Shown in pieces: positions 9,547 to 21,933 of a stretch of DNA of 64,000 nucleotides. Made by a program: the position numbers and the translations under genes. Each line of letters begins with the position of its first letter. The first letter of the stretch is position 1. The notes beneath the pieces were generated by a model that was not told the origin of the DNA, ran no database searches, and saw only the letters and a program-made list of their open reading frames with translations. The stretch is from assembly GCA_022410635.1 (NCBI GenBank), contig JAJVDF010000455.1, positions 332,870 through 396,869 of the forward strand, read 5' to 3'. This stretch comes from Tretioscincus oriximinensis. Its lineage: Eukaryota > Chordata > Lepidosauria > Squamata > Gymnophthalmidae.

Positions 9547-12500
9547 TTAGACAGGCGAGCATTTCAAAAAGTGTGTGTATTCCCCAAACAAAAAAACATT
9601 CTTTAACAAATAAAAATATGATTTTTTNAAAAAAGCCATATTTTGCTCTTTTCATTTTGCAGTTCTCAAAACATCCTCCTCCCCCTCCACTGTGTGGTCC
9701 TAGAAAAGTAGGGAGATAGAAATACCTAAGAAAGGCTTAAAGACCAGAATGTCTTAGGACCTGCCCCATAGCTCCACCTGTCGCCCAATATATCACCAGG
9801 CACAGTGACTTCAGGAAGAGTCATTTCAGNCATCTACAGCAGAAAAACAAATTCCTTGTGCAAAGTTGCTCTCACTACTTTATTAACATGGCAGTTAATA
9901 AAGTAATCCTGTGGCTACATACTGCATAATGATATACGACTACCTGAAGATACTAAATAAATTTGAAAGCATTGATTCATAGGCTGGATTCCCATTGCAA
10001 AAAAAAAAAAGGTGGGAGAAAGGCAAAGTGTATCCCTCCCACAGTCCCATTTTAACCCCATTTTAGCAGCCTTACAGGGGAGAAAAGGAATGTATTTTTT
10101 CTTCTCTGTCCTTCGGCCCCTTTAAATTGGCGGCATGGTTTAAATCCCACTTTACTAGTTTAAAGAGCTTTGCTGCTTATGAGCTCCAAGCAACAGGCTG
10201 GACCATCTCACCACCTTTTCCCTTGTCCGCTGACACATGCCTGAAGAATGGGGGCCTCAGTGGAGAGGTGGCAGGATAGATTTGAGCTTAGCAGAGTGCT
10301 TAAAACATGTATGTTTTTGAAAAACAAATCTCTGGTTCGTGCAGATCTTGACTTATGCAAAACCTGGGTGGCCAATCCAAAGGGGGGGGGGAGTCTTCTG
10401 ACTCCTAGTGAGCCCAGCGGCACCCCCAATAGTTGTCCACCCCATGTTAACAGACTTCATTGCCATCATCTGCCATTTCTGCTTCTCACTTTTGAGAGCA
10501 CTTTGAATTTTCTGCATTGGAGTAATGGCGGAAAAATTACCTGCTGACAAAAGCCAGTAGCAATAGCAGAAGAACACAGCAATTTTCATTGGCACCAGAG
10601 TAGCAGACCCTTGTGGATGCCTCTGGGTTTGCTCGGAGCCAGAAGACCCCTAAGGATCAGCCTCCATTCTAGCTAAAATGGGTCAGATAGCTAATGCTAT
10701 CTGATAAGAAAGCAGAGCAAACTGAGAGGATCAGGGGTTGGACACAGCTACTCAGGAAAGGCCCTGGTGGGTATTGGTCAAGGGGAGGTTTATACCCCTG
10801 CCCTGTCCCTCCCTAGCCCCCAAATATGCCCAATTTGCAATGTGGCATCTGCACAATGGAGTATGGCTGCGCTTCCAGATTTTTCTGTGTATTCTCAGTT
10901 GAGGGAGAATTTCTGCTCATGAGTGAATGGAGGACCTCTTCCATCTACTCATAAATCATTCCCAGCTGTTATTATAATCTTGCCTTTTCTGCAGTTAAAT
11001 TTTCTGCAGAAAAAAAGGCAGGNAAGAGAAGATGCCCCTCCTTGCCCCCAGATCCATTGGATAAGTCTAGCTCTTTCCTGTGCTTGATTCAGAAAGACCG
11101 AGGGGAGTGAGAGAAATTCTTTTGGTACAGTTGCCCTTTGTACATGCTTCTGAATCCTGCCTCCTCTCCCTTACCCACATGCGTAAGAAGTGGACTAAAT
11201 GAAGCATATATAGAAGCAAACATACTGCCCTAAAAGAGCCCCCTATTTCTTCCTGGGCTCCAGTATCTGATGCAGAACGTTTAGCTCCCCTTGTGGAGAG
11301 TCCCTTCCTTCTGGGATGTATGTAGAGACCACCTATATTTTAGATCAGGATTTTCTTAGTTTACCTGAGTTTACCAATGATCTGTATTAAGGACTTTCTT
11401 CGTACACTTCAGGCTCTGTTTTATGCAGACTGAGCTGCATTAGCAGGGGTCAGGGCATCACTAATCTTCATTACCAAGATAATATTCTACATGGGTTCGT
11501 AATCTAGATTTAGGACCTATGCAAAACAGCCTGAGAGCATTTCTGCACCGGGCCCTCCATCTGCATTGTAGTTTGGCAGGGACCTTTATGTTTTGACTTT
11601 CAATGGATTAGTGAATCTGAGGCTCCGTGCACGCAGCTATTTTCTACCTCGTTTGGAGTGCTGTGAGGAAGACTGGGGCATACGTGCTAAGCGTTTTTCA
11701 GCAGACCACCCGCAATAAATGCTGTTTTCCCTGGAATAAACTATTGCTGGGATATTCAGACATTGTTCCGGAGAGTCCCTGTCCTCTCGCATCTGTGGCT
11801 GCAGGCATGCGTGTGCACAAATTTGACGTGCGATGATAAAACAACTGCGTACGTGGCAGTTGTTTCTATAGGCTGTTGGGTGCTAAAAAACAAACAAATC
11901 TTGGTCTGCACTGTGATGAGATCAAGGAGAATTTACACATTTGGTGTGCACAGACGACTGTTATATTCTGGAATATAGATTTATAGCAGTTTTTACATCG
12001 TGGTGTGCACCCAGTCTGATTTTTCAAAGATTCCAGAGTTTTCAAGATGGTTTCTGCTCACTGAAATTGTAAAATTTGAGAGATTTTTTTGGGCTACTTA
12101 TACATTTACCTTTAAATGTTCTTCAGTCCTGAAGAATAAATTATTCTGTTTTTTAAAGCTCACTCTTGCACTGAAGAATATTTAGAAATAAATATGTGAC
12201 CTTAGCCACTCTGGTAAAAGAATTCCTGCATAAAACACTAGATGGCACTATGACGTTGATTATATTGGCAAATTTCATCCTGTAAAGAATCCTTTATTTT
12301 GAAACATTTAATCAGTAATTCCATATCTTTATAATCATAAACATTGATAATACCAGATGTATTTTAAAACACATATTAGTTGTGAATTAGAAATAAATAC
12401 TTGACTGCTATTCCTGCAGAAACAGAAAATCAGAAGGAATAAGATGCTGGAAATTTAGTTAATATTGTGAGTAGAAGGTTCTAATACTTTCCCACATTTC

Positions 12501-12865
12501 TAAAGGTTCTGAATTGGAATCAGGATAACTAGTGGTAAGCATTGCTCCAAACCCTTTCTCCATCTTCCAATGAGTGCTATATGAATTCAAGAAAAAGTAC
12601 TATGGATCGCACAACCTTCACCTGCATTTCTGGAGGTTGGAATAAATTCAGCAACTCATTCAAGCTGAAAATTTGTTTTTTCTCAAGGAGAATACAATTT
12701 TGTGAATATTCCTAAAANATTTGCAAAGAACATCTCTCAGCACATGCAGTGATGACAAAGCAAGTATCAAGAATAGAAAATAAAGGAATTGGGACCTTTA
12801 TATAAAGGGATATATTAAAATGGGGTCAGAAACCATATTGGATATGGCTTGTTGACTTGAAAATG
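9547..12865. other. Unassigned stretch, mixed composition
   Basis: I found no gene. N bases lie at 9628, 9829 and 11023. There is an A12 run near 10001 and a G9 run at about 10382. GC content and CpG count rise around 11600-11860 (GTGCACGC, TACGTGC, GACGTGCGATG), which may mark an unrecognised DNA transposon. No terminal repeats were identified. Confidence 0.3.
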
Positions 12866-13292
12866 ATAAGAACATAAGAACATAAGGAGAGCCATACTGG
12901 AAAAGGCCACAGCCCATCCAGTCCAGCATTCTGGGTCACACAAAGGCCCACCAGATGCACCTGGGGAGTCTGAACAGTGGAAAGCAAAATATACACTTGT
13001 TCATGACTCCCTGCAAATGGTATTTCAGGAGTCCTGCTTGTTGCTCCATCCTGGAGGCAACATCCAGACATCCATCCTAGTATCCATTTATACCCTTGGT
13101 GTCCATAAACGTGTCTAGTCCTGTCTTGAAGCTATCCAAGCTGTCAGCTAACCCCACCTCTTCAGGAAGTAAATTCCACAGGCCAACGACCCTCTGGGTG
13201 AAAAAATACTTTCTTTTGTCTGTTCTCACTTTTCTGTCCATCAGTTTCAAGGAGTGCCCTCTGGTCCTTGTGTTGTGTGATAGAGAAAATAG
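12866..13292 (-). mobile_element. CR1 LINE 3' end, 5'-truncated
   Basis: On the plus strand this begins with the reversed CR1 terminal repeat (AAGAACATAAGAACATAAGG). It runs through the 3' UTR (CCAGTCCAGCATTCTGGGTC; CCACCAGATGCACCTGG), then the last coding codons. The minus-strand translation includes LPEE, DSLDSFKTGLD and DTKGINGY-like endings, as in the copy at 59175-59762. It is truncated within the C-terminal RT region. Similarity to the 39-kb and 59-kb copies is high, so this is a relatively young insertion. Confidence 0.9.
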
Positions 13293-14231
13293 CTATTATT
13301 AAGCTATAGCTAGTTATAGCTAGTTATTGTATAGCATTTTAATTTTTTTTTTATAGCTGGATCTATGTAGAACCAAAAGATTTTTGTTTATNTATCTTAC
13401 ATACATTATGGACAGTATTTTTGTGTACTCATGCCCCTTACATTGATAATCACTGCAACAAAAATTGGTAATATACAGATGAGAATTAGGATTCCTACCA
13501 GTTTCAACTGTTATGGTCAGGGGCAAGAAGTAATATCTAGGGCAATATCCACAAGGCACTTGCTTATTCTGGTATGCTGTTTATTGGATCTATAGTTTTA
13601 ATGTGTCTCATTTGTATTTTTACAAATTTATCCCAAGCTTTGTCATTCTGTCAGCTCCTGACAAGTGAGATTTTCCTATCATGTGACACATTTTCCCATC
13701 AGCTATTTTGTTTGTTGGATGTCAAGAGGAAGTACAGTAGACCCGCCTCTAAAATGCTCTTAGATAGTTTACTATCAATGACAGATTCCTTCGCCCTTGT
13801 AGTTCCTCACCAAACTTCCGTACACAACATAGACTTTTTGCCGTAACTCTGATATAGTGGGTTGATAATTGGCTTCTCATTAAACTAATAATCTGAAACA
13901 GTACTTCAAAACCTGCAGTTTGCCAGTTTATATAAAAGCCTGATGAGGTAAACACATACTCGACTTTCAAACAGATTACTGACTCTGGATGGCTAGGCGG
14001 CAATATCTCCGGCTTCCTCCATAGTCACTGGCTCCTTCCAGACATCACTCCCTCCAAACCTCACTGTCCCAGTTCACATTGTCTGGCTGCAGAAGACAGG
14101 AAATTATTTCATGCACGTAGTGGTCAAATTCTCCTCCTTTTGTGAGTAATTCATTTGGATTTATTGCTCATATTATTGGGGAAAGTTATTTTCTTATTAG
14201 TTCTTATGTGATTAGCCCACACAGCTGATAA
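13293..14231. other. Unassigned stretch
   Basis: A short repeat of AGCTATAGCTAGTTAT lies at 13299-13325, with an N at 13392. No gene or TE family recognised. Confidence 0.35.
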
Positions 14232-14437
14232 AATGAGGAGAAGGAGGAGGAAGAGGAAGAGGAAAATGATGAAGAAGAACTGGATTTTTATACCCTGCTT
14301 TTCTCACCAGAAGGGACTCAAAGTGGCTTACAAGCTTTATTTTTTGCCCAAAGGCTTACATTCTATCTTTCCCACCATGCTGTGGTGGTTCCCATTTATC
14401 TAATTGCAATTTCTTGCTTTCGAATAGCTAGGTTGTC
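14232..14437 (-). mobile_element. tRNA-derived SINE with BovB-type tail
   Basis: The minus strand reads CTAGCTATTCGAAAGCAAG, AGATAAATGGGAACCACCAC, then AGCCACTTTGAGTCCCTTCT, GAGAAAAGCAGGGTATAAAAA and a CTTCTTC-rich end. This is the same order as the SINEs at 30301 and 51141. The TTCGAAAG box and the final TCTTC-rich tail match squamate SINEs that use the BovB LINE machinery (family knowledge). The 5' promoter half is missing. Confidence 0.75.
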
Positions 14438-14948
14438 TAGAGCTGNGGCAAGTAGAGGGTGCTCACCCCTCGTGATTTAAATGGACAAGATTTAATNGCT
14501 GGATATCAATACGTAGTGGAAAGGATGTTGATGGCAGCAATAGTAGTTCTGGCTTTAGGATGGAAGAATAACACAATATGGAATTTGGAAAACTAGTACA
14601 AGTATCTGGTGGAATTATTATGATTCGATCTGGCTAAGGAGTGAAGATATATATGGGCCTACAAAGTGATAATAACTGTATAAGGAAGTGGAAAAGTTTC
14701 TTGAGANAATAGTCAAATTCCAAGAAATGTTAGAGAAGAGATTGTAAAGATAAGAAACATTTTGTACTGTTAAAGCTACTTCTGCTTACCTATGTTCCCT
14801 TAGCCATCTGCTGGAGAGAGGGATGGTACTTTTTATGCTTGTACGTTTGTAAGTGCATAATTATATTTGAAGTCTATGTCTATATAAAATAAAAACTAAA
14901 AATAAATAACTAAAAAGATAGGTTGAACTGGTAATTCATACCCTATCC
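14438..14948. other. Unassigned stretch
   Basis: Contains Ns at 14446, 14497 and 14707, and an A-rich section ending AAAATAAATAACTAAAAAGATAG at about 14888-14920. No family recognised. Confidence 0.3.
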
Positions 14949-14954
14949 TTTACC

Positions 14955-15811
14955 TATCGAGAATCGGCTGTCCCGATAACCAATGACTGAGTGGTGACGT
15001 GAGGTAGCTTGCCCTGGGGTCCGTATCACCTGCTTCGAAATAATGCGCACACGGACGACACTTCAGGACAACAGGAGATCTTAGGAGGTCCACGGGTCAT
15101 GGATTCCTCCAGAGTCTCCACTTTTATTGATTACAATATCAGAAGGCGTGTTAACGTTTATGACGGGGTAAAAAGGGCGGAGGATACCCAANGTGGGTCT
15201 CTGATGTCACATATGACACGTTATGCCCCCTCCCAAGGGGGCGCAGCCTGGGTACAGTAACCAATAGGGGAAGAGAAGTGTGTGTGTGGTGTGCCTAATG
15301 ACTGAATCTTTAGCTACCATTGTGATCCCCTGTCAATCAAATCCAGGACAGGAAAATGAATCATACCAAGGGTCCAATCTCTGATGACCCTTGATTGGTA
15401 TCAAACAAAGAGGAGATACCAGTGTATACAGAAAGGTGGAAGAAGGTAAATAGTGGCTTCCCTTTTGGACAATAGGGTAAGCTGCAGGCTAAATTGCCAA
15501 AGTGAGATTCCCATTGGGAGTCAAGTCTGCCTTAGAGAAAAGCAAACAGTTGACTTCCCAGAAACTAAATGGGATTAATTTGTCCTTTGTTAGAAAGGAC
15601 ATAGTCAGGAGCTACCATTCACAGGTGCCCCTAGGGAGAGGAAAGAGATTAAGTGAGTTCCTGAGTTTGAGCAAAGGTCAGCTTGACCAAGGAAATTTTT
15701 TGAAGAAAATTACCCAGAGGCTTCACTTTGGTAGCTTTGGTCCAGCCAGATATATTTGATATTAATAATATATTTTATTTCTAATATGTGTCCCATGGGG
15801 AAACCCCAACA
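14955..15811 (-). mobile_element. Solo LTR of an endogenous retrovirus-like element
   Basis: The 857-base unit is flanked by the 6-mer TTTACC on both sides (14949-14954 and 15812-15817). On the minus strand it starts TGTTGGGGTTTCCCC and ends TTCTCGATA, so its ends are TG...TA. A minus-strand AATAAA lies at 15123-15128. It shares blocks with the LTRs at 33243 and 57770: GGAGGTCCACGGGTCATGGA, CAGAAGGCGTGT and GGGGGCGCAGCCTGGGTA. No gag, pol or env sequence is present, so it is a recombined solo LTR. Six-base duplications are typical of class II-like retroviruses (family knowledge). Confidence 0.85.
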
Positions 15812-15817
15812 TTTACC

Positions 15818-16911
15818 CATTCCAAATGTGTGAGATTTGAATTTGATTCAAAAGAATTTGGGGATTGTCTTTGTAATTTGCCCATCTTCCTTCAAAACTA
15901 TTTACACCCATTAGCCATTCAACACTCTAGAATTTTTTTGACTGGTTTCTTGATTTTGATATATCCGATATCTGGACAGTGTTAATGTATTTTTTCCTCC
16001 ATTTGTTAGTAACTGGTTCTTTGGATTACCACATAAAAAACAGGAGAGTGCTCTGAAATTTAAGTGGTGTGAAAAATTGACAACCCCCACCCCACCCCAA
16101 GATGCTGCAGCTAAGTTGCACTTGGTGAAAATTCAAAATCTTCTCTTCCAGATACATTAAAGTCGCAGTGCAGTCTTCTAGTTTTTTATGTGGCAACTTT
16201 ATCTTAATATGCCTGGCTTTTTGTATATGCTCTTTTAAAATGTTCGTCTTCCGAGCATGGCAATTGTTCCTCTCTGTTCTTTTCCCTTTTTTCCCTGTAT
16301 CAGTAACATTATGGTTTAATCATCCTGACAATCTTTTGGACCTATTCATATCTTTTCTAATTTGCGGTATCCCTTTTATTAGGACTTGTATTACAGCGCT
16401 TTAAATAACCTTCTGATGAGATTTGACCTTCCTAACAGCGTATTGTAGCTTGCTTTTAATTAATCTCCCCTTTTGTGGAGGATGTGTTGGACTTAATTAG
16501 ACTATTTTCTGAACTACCTAGGCCATTTTCACCAATAGATTATATTATATTTCCTATTTCATGTCATAGGTTAGATAGTTGATGAAAGCACAATGCTACA
16601 AATGCTGAATTCTGTTTTAGTTCTCAAGAATTATATACTTCCATTTTGCTTTTCTTCTGAAGATTGGATTTCAAGATAGATTATCCACAGATCAGTCTAA
16701 TATCAACTGGGAAGGAAGTCTTTCTTTTTGCACATTCATGTTTTTTTTTTAAAAAAATATGCTTCTCTGAAATAGAAAAAACAGTGTTTTTCTGTTTTTC
16801 TGTTCCATTCAAAACAGTTTTTTCCAGTTTTCAATTCTATTTTACAGTACTAAAGACAGTTTAAAAGTGATCTATATCAAGATCCTTATTTTTATTTGAT
16901 TTCTATTTGGC
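15818..16911. other. Unassigned AT-rich stretch
   Basis: No gene or repeat family recognised; T-rich frames only. Confidence 0.35.
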
Positions 16912-17281
16912 CCTGTTCCCACTGGNCTTTATTCTGTGCTTGGCCATTAGGCTGGCCAGATGACCCCTTTGGGACTCTGTTTTTTTTTTGAAAACCCGTT
17001 TTTGGGGTGTCTTGTGTTTTTTTCTGAAGAAAAAAAAATAAAAAACAAAAACAATTTTGAAAAAAAAACTTTTTTTGAAAACATTTTTCTCAGAAAAAAC
17101 TGGGAGGCACCCCAAAACTGGGTTTTCAATCCCCCCCAAATGCCGTAATCTGGTCAGCCTACTGACATGCCAATGTATACTATGGCAGACCCTATTTGGG
17201 GCCTTCCATAGTTTATACTACCATGTAGATGACAGGCTATATTCTGAGATATAGTCTAGAATAAGGCTCAGTGGGAACAGG
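16912..17281. mobile_element. MITE with inverted ends CCTGTTCCCACTG
   Basis: The left end CCTGTTCCCACTGGNCTTTA and the right end TAAGGCTCAGTGGGAACAGG are inverted copies (16912 on; ending 17281). No clear target duplication was found, so the boundary is approximate. A second inverted-repeat unit sits inside it (16948-17161). There is no coding capacity. A hAT-type non-autonomous element is the likeliest class. Confidence 0.6.
16948..17161. mobile_element. Foldback MITE nested in another MITE
   Basis: Starts TAGGCTGGCCAGAT and ends ATCTGGTCAGCCTA, near-perfect inverted termini. The interior also folds on itself: GAAAACCCGTTTTTGGGGTG on the left pairs with the region around CACCCCAAAACTGGGTTTTC on the right, separated by A/T-rich DNA. 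All long reading frames here are simple by-products of the A- and T-runs. Confidence 0.65.
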
Positions 17282-17857
17282 ATCTTCTCTGGCCCCAACA
17301 CTCAGGGAGTTTACATATCCAAACATGTGCACTAAGGAACTTTATTGCATGGTGTGGGCTATTCTGTGTCATGCTACCTGTAGACTCAGGCTTTCTGACT
17401 TAGACCATGTGCCTGGTGCACCAAACTATGGGTAGCTTGTTCCATGCCATCTTGTCCCACCTCTGAATCCCCAAAAACAGGGCATTCCCAATGTTGCTTC
17501 TAAATGCTAGACCTAAGGGCTAAGTTTGATGCATTACCCTTTAATAATGCTATCCATGTGCTGTGCAACTACTTTTAACAACTACTGTAATTCTGTTCAG
17601 GACAAATGAAAGTGTATGTGGGCTCTTTTAGACTTCACCAGCATATGAAAGGCAGAAGAATTGTAAGTATTGCCCATAGACCAGAAAGGTTCTAACCATC
17701 TGACTCCTACTAAAAAACGTTTAGACATTTTCTCTAGTTATTGATTTTGTTGGGTTGTTTTAATTTATACACTCTATCCCTTATTTATTCCAAAGTAATT
17801 TAGGAATGATAACTTTCTTGATATTCTCTGGATAAGAGTTCATCTTTACTTACCTTA
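17282..17857. other. Unassigned stretch
   Basis: No gene or repeat family recognised. Confidence 0.35.
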
Positions 17858-17858
17858 C

Positions 17859-18346
17859 TAAGGCTGTGTTCCCATTAGGGGGAAAAACGGGTGCGAAGGC
17901 TGTGTGGCTCTATGCTTGAGCACATGTGTTGCCCGTTTAATCCAAATGTGAAATGCATTTCCCACACGTGGCATCTGAGCAGACTTTGTTAAAAAAAAAA
18001 ACACTGCAACTTTGCATTAAGTGCACTCTGGTGACAGTTTTGCTGTGTGCTGCGTCCTCCAGTCAGGCAGCTTGCTCTCTGATCAGAAGCCAGTCAGACC
18101 TTGGGTTGTTTTCTGGCAAAGCCAGAAGCAGCCCCAAGGATTGGTCTCCACAAGCAGAAACTTGCACAAGACCAGAAAAAAAAAATACACATTGCCTGCA
18201 CTTGCTCAGTGAGCGCTCAGTGAGACTCTGCTCTTTCCCTGCTCTATCCGCCCTCTGAAATGGGCTCAAACTGGGACAGGGAACAAGGAAAACAGCTTCA
18301 CAGTTTTCCAATTTGCTTTTTCTCCATCAGTTTGAGCACAGCCTAA
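17859..18346. mobile_element. hAT-like MITE with ends TAAGGCTGTGTTC / GAGCACAGCCTAA
   Basis: The left end TAAGGCTGTGTTCCCA and the inverted right end (TTAGGCTGTGCTCAAA read on the minus strand) match except at a few positions. The 490-base interior is GC-richer than its surroundings and has no transposase. A small palindrome, CTCAGTGAGCGCTCAGTGAG, lies near 18207. No target duplication could be identified, so superfamily assignment rests on the terminal sequence style only. Confidence 0.55.
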
Positions 18347-18582
18347 ATTTAGAATGAGGAGTGTTTTAAAATTTTTGCATACATACCTACTTTTTAATCT
18401 AGATTCAGTCTATTATTTAGGTGAGAGAACACATCAGCAAAGTGACTAGACGTTTTCCTTTTACATTACCCATCCCCACAGTGGTTTTATGAGCTGAATA
18501 GCATTGAAATTATCTTTTAAATTATTTCTACCAGTGATTGAAAGTGTGAGGCACTCTCAAAAATTTATACCTTCACATAAAA

Positions 18583-18848
18583 GCCAGTTTGGTGTAGTGG
18601 TTAGAGTGTGGGACTCTTATCTGGTAGTCTTCCGGTTCAATTCCCCACTCCTCCATGAAAGCCAGCTGGGTGATCTTGGGCCAGTCACAGTTCTTTAGAA
18701 CTCTCTCAGCCCCACCTACTTCACAGGGTGTCTGTTGTGGAGAAAGCAACAAAAGCTATGTGTGCCACCCTATGGTAGGCCGCCCTGAGACCTTCGGGTA
18801 TAGGGCGGGATACAAATATAAATAAATAAATAAATAAATAAATAAATA
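18583..18848 (+). mobile_element. Sauria-type SINE with an L2-like tail
   Basis: The head carries a tRNA-like pol III promoter: A-box region TTTGGTGTAGTGGTTAGAG and B-box GGTTCAATTCC. The conserved body follows (CCAGCTGGGTGATCTTGGGC, CTCTCAGCCCCACCTACTTC, GGTGTCTGTTGTGG). These are hallmarks of the squamate Sauria SINE family. The 3' end is CCGCCCTGAGACCTTCGGGT, AGGGCGGGATACAAAT and (AAAT)n, matching the 3' end of the L2 LINE that ends at 22020 (AAGACCTTCAGGTATGGGG, GGGGTATAAAT) rather than the BovB-like tail of the other SINEs here. It is full-length or nearly so. Confidence 0.9.
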
Positions 18849-18881
18849 CCTATATTGACTAGAGTGCTGTATTGTGACTAT

Positions 18882-18923
18882 TGCCACTGAGGAAGACCGT
18901 ATCTGGTCGAAACGCGTCTGGCA
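18882..18923 (+). ncRNA. Hammerhead-like ribozyme motif upstream of L2 coding region
   Basis: Order seen: stem I TGCCA (18882-18886), core CTGAGGA (18887-18893), one extra A, stem II GACC (18895-18898) with loop GTATCT and GGTC (18905-18908), GAAA (18909-18912), CGCG-TC (18913-18918), stem I TGGCA (18919-18923). Stem I pairs perfectly over 5 bp and stem II over 4 bp. CTGANGA and GAAA are the hammerhead core. Stem III would be only A-U plus C-G. The extra A before stem II departs from the standard core, and the same departure occurs in the PLE motifs of this window. It may lie in the L2 5' UTR or in an older PLE scrap. Confidence 0.55.
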
Positions 18924-19084
18924 CCATTTGAATTCTTTCTCCTCCCTTCGTGGATTGTTTGGATTTTTCCACCTTCATCCTTCGTAGACTGTGCTCCTCT
19001 CCCACTCCAGTCTCTGAATTTTGGGATTGCTTCTCTGAACACTGAGCTTTGTTGGACATTTTTTACTTTTATGTTTGATATTCT

Positions 19085-21933
19085 GTGTGTTTTTATATTG
19101 TGATATTTTATTTGTGGTTTTTTGCCACTGTTTACTTTTATATATACTTTTATATTGATACTGATTCTGTGGTGATGGGTAGGGGGAGATATGGTGCTGG
19201 TAGGCAGAAGAGGCGAGTTAAGAGAAGGGGTGATAGATGTGTGAAGGCTATCACTCCATCTGTTTTGCCTTCCAACCTGAAGGTTTTGGGGATGCCTGCT
19301 GACTGGCCCACTGCTCTGGTGGTGCTGCTTCTAAATGCCCGGTCAGACCACAACAAAACACCTATCATCCATGAGTTGATCCTGGATGAAGAGGCTGACC
19401 TGGCATGTATTACTGAGACCTGGGTGGACGAACAGGGTGGGGCTAATCTTACCCAGTTCTGTCCCCCAGGTTACTTAGTGCAGTACTGTTCTAGACCAGT
19501 GGAAAGGCAAATGTTGTATGGTTCATAAGGCTTCCATCTCTCTCACCAGGTGGCCAATTCGCTCTGTCACTGGATTTGAGGGGCTGTTCCTGCTCTTGAG
19601 GCAAAAGAGATAGAATAGGGATGCTGCTGGTATACCGATCACGCCACTGCCCAGCAACATCCCTAGCTGAGTTGGCTGAGGTGGTTTCTGATGTGGTGTT
19701 GGAGGCCCCTAGCACTTTGGTGTTGGGGGACTTCAACATCCATGCAGAGGCTATCCTCACTGGTCCTGCTCAGTCCTTCATGGCCTTCATGACAACCATG
19801 GGGCTCTTTCAATATGTTACTGGCCCAACTCATAGAGCAGGACATATTCTTGATTTGTTTTTTTCCACTGAGCGAACTGGTGAGGATCCATTGATAGGAG
19901 GGCTGGCAGTAAGCCTGTTGTCATGGACGGATCATTCCCTGGTGAGATTTGGACTTACAGTGACAGCTCCTTCATGCAAGGATGAGAGACCCATTCAGAT
20001 CGTCTGCCCCCGGAGACTTATGGGATCCAGGGATTCTTGAACACTCTGGAGGATTCCCGGTTGGCATGGATGGCGCTCCTGTCGAAGCTTTGGTTTCCCT
20101 TTGGAATTGGGAGATGACCAGGGCAATTGACATTATCACTCCCAAGCGCCTTCAGGAGAGTTAAGGGTGATGAAACAGGAAGGCTGACAGCTGGAGCACA
20201 GGTGATGCAAATCCCTGCAAGAATCTGATCAAACATGGGTTAGAGCACATTATCATGCCTACCAGGTGGCGGTGGTGGCAGCAAAAAGGAATTATTTCTC
20301 TGTTACCATTGTATTCTCAAGTAGCCATCCAACAGAGCTCTTTCTGAGTGGTAAATGGCCTGATAAGATCTAACCCGGGAGAGCAAAGGCAAATCTAATA
20401 TCTGCTGTGACAAATTTGGAAGGCACTTTGAGGGCAAAGTCGCTCAGATTCGTGGGGGATTGGATGCCACACTTGTGAATAGCCCAGAGGAAGTGTCCAG
20501 AGAACTGTCTGGTCCAGTTAACTTGGATCCGTTTCAATTATTGTGGCCTGATGATGTAGACAAGCTGCTTGTTGGGGTTCAACCAAAATTGTGCTCTCTG
20601 GATTCTTGCCCCTCCTGGCTCATAAAAGCCAGTTGGCAGGGTATAACAGGTGGGTCCAGGGAGTGGTGAATGCTTCTTTGAGGGGTGTGGTGGTCCCGCT
20701 GACTCTTAAAGAGGTGATGGTGCGCCCTCTCCTTAAGAAGCCTTCCCTGGATCCACAAGAGTCATACAGCTATCACCTGGTGGCCAACATACCCTTCCTG
20801 GGCAAGGTTCTGGAGAGTGCCATGGCTGTTCAACTGCAGGCATGCTTGGAATAAACTGATTATCTAGAACCATTTCAATCTGGCTTCAGACCTGGTCATG
20901 GCACAGAAATCACCTTGGTCACCCTGATTGATGACCTTGTTATACTCGAAGGCAGCTTCCAGAGAGTGATGGTGAGGGAGTCTTGCTCGACACCCTGGGA
21001 GCTGACTTGTGGGGTTCCTCAGGGTTTGATCCTCTCCCCCATGCTGTTCAACATCTATATGAAGCCGCTGGGAGAGGTCATCAGCAGATTTGGAGTGAAG
21101 TATCATCAATATGCAGATGACACGCAGTTCTGTCTCTCTGTTCCATCTGAATCAGGAGAGGTGGTTGAAGTGCTTGACAGGTACCTGAAGGCCATGGTGG
21201 GCTGGATGGGAGCCAATAAATTGAAGCTGAATCCAGACAAGAAAGAGGTGCTGTGTGTTGGAATATCCCAAGTTCGTAAAGTGTGGAGGTGTCCTGTCCG
21301 TGGTGGGGTAGAATTTCCTATGATGGACAGGTGCAAAATCTGGGGGTGCTCCTGGACTCTGCACTGACACTTGAAAACCAGATGGAGACAGTGGCCAGAA
21401 ATGCCTACTTCCAGTTATGTCTGGTTCACCAGTTACGGCCACTTCTGAACAGGGATGATCTAGCCACAGTAATCCACAGTCTGGTAACTTCCAGATTGGA
21501 CTATTGTAACACACTCTTTATGGGGCTGCCCTTGAAAACCGTTTGGAAGCTGCAGTTGGTGCAGAATGCAGCAGCTAGACTGCTGACCAGAACAGCTGGC
21601 CGGACACACATCACACCGGGCTTGAAAGAGCTGCACTGGCAGCCAGTCCACTCTCATGCCCAATTCAAGGTGTTGACTTTAACTTTCAAAGCCCTAAATA
21701 GCTTGGGCCCCAAATATCTAAAGGAATGCTTTCTCCCATACCAACCTGCCCGCGCCATAAGATCTGCAGAGGAGGCCCTCCTGGTTGTACGATCCTTTTC
21801 AACAGCCATTGGAGTGGGAACCTGGGGTAGGGCATTCTTGGTGGTTACCTCCAGTCTTTGGAATAGTCTCTCCCACGAGGTGTGTCTGTTCCCCCCACAC
21901 CTTCAGATACTGATTGTTACTGTTTTAAAATGA
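19085..21933 (+). pseudogene. L2 ORF2 remnant (APE endonuclease + reverse transcriptase)
   Basis: This is the coding remnant of the L2 above, split over frames 19085-19528, 19621-20040, 20460-20669, 20591-20854, 20915-21367 and 21283-21933. The protein would have nicked target DNA through the endonuclease and primed reverse transcription on it. The metal-binding endonuclease residues (GDFN, TETW, the D-H of WTDHS) and the RT YADD are still legible. A typical L2 ORF2 is about 850-950 codons, matching the total span. Stops lie in the linker between endonuclease and RT (about 20160-20460), where no open frame continues. Confidence 0.85.

Noticed and set aside
16903..17254. Phe/Lys-rich frames
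   Set aside because: They come from A- and T-runs in a foldback MITE.
18590..18660. tRNA gene
   Set aside because: The A and B boxes belong to the SINE head. The cloverleaf is not intact and SINE body and tail follow.
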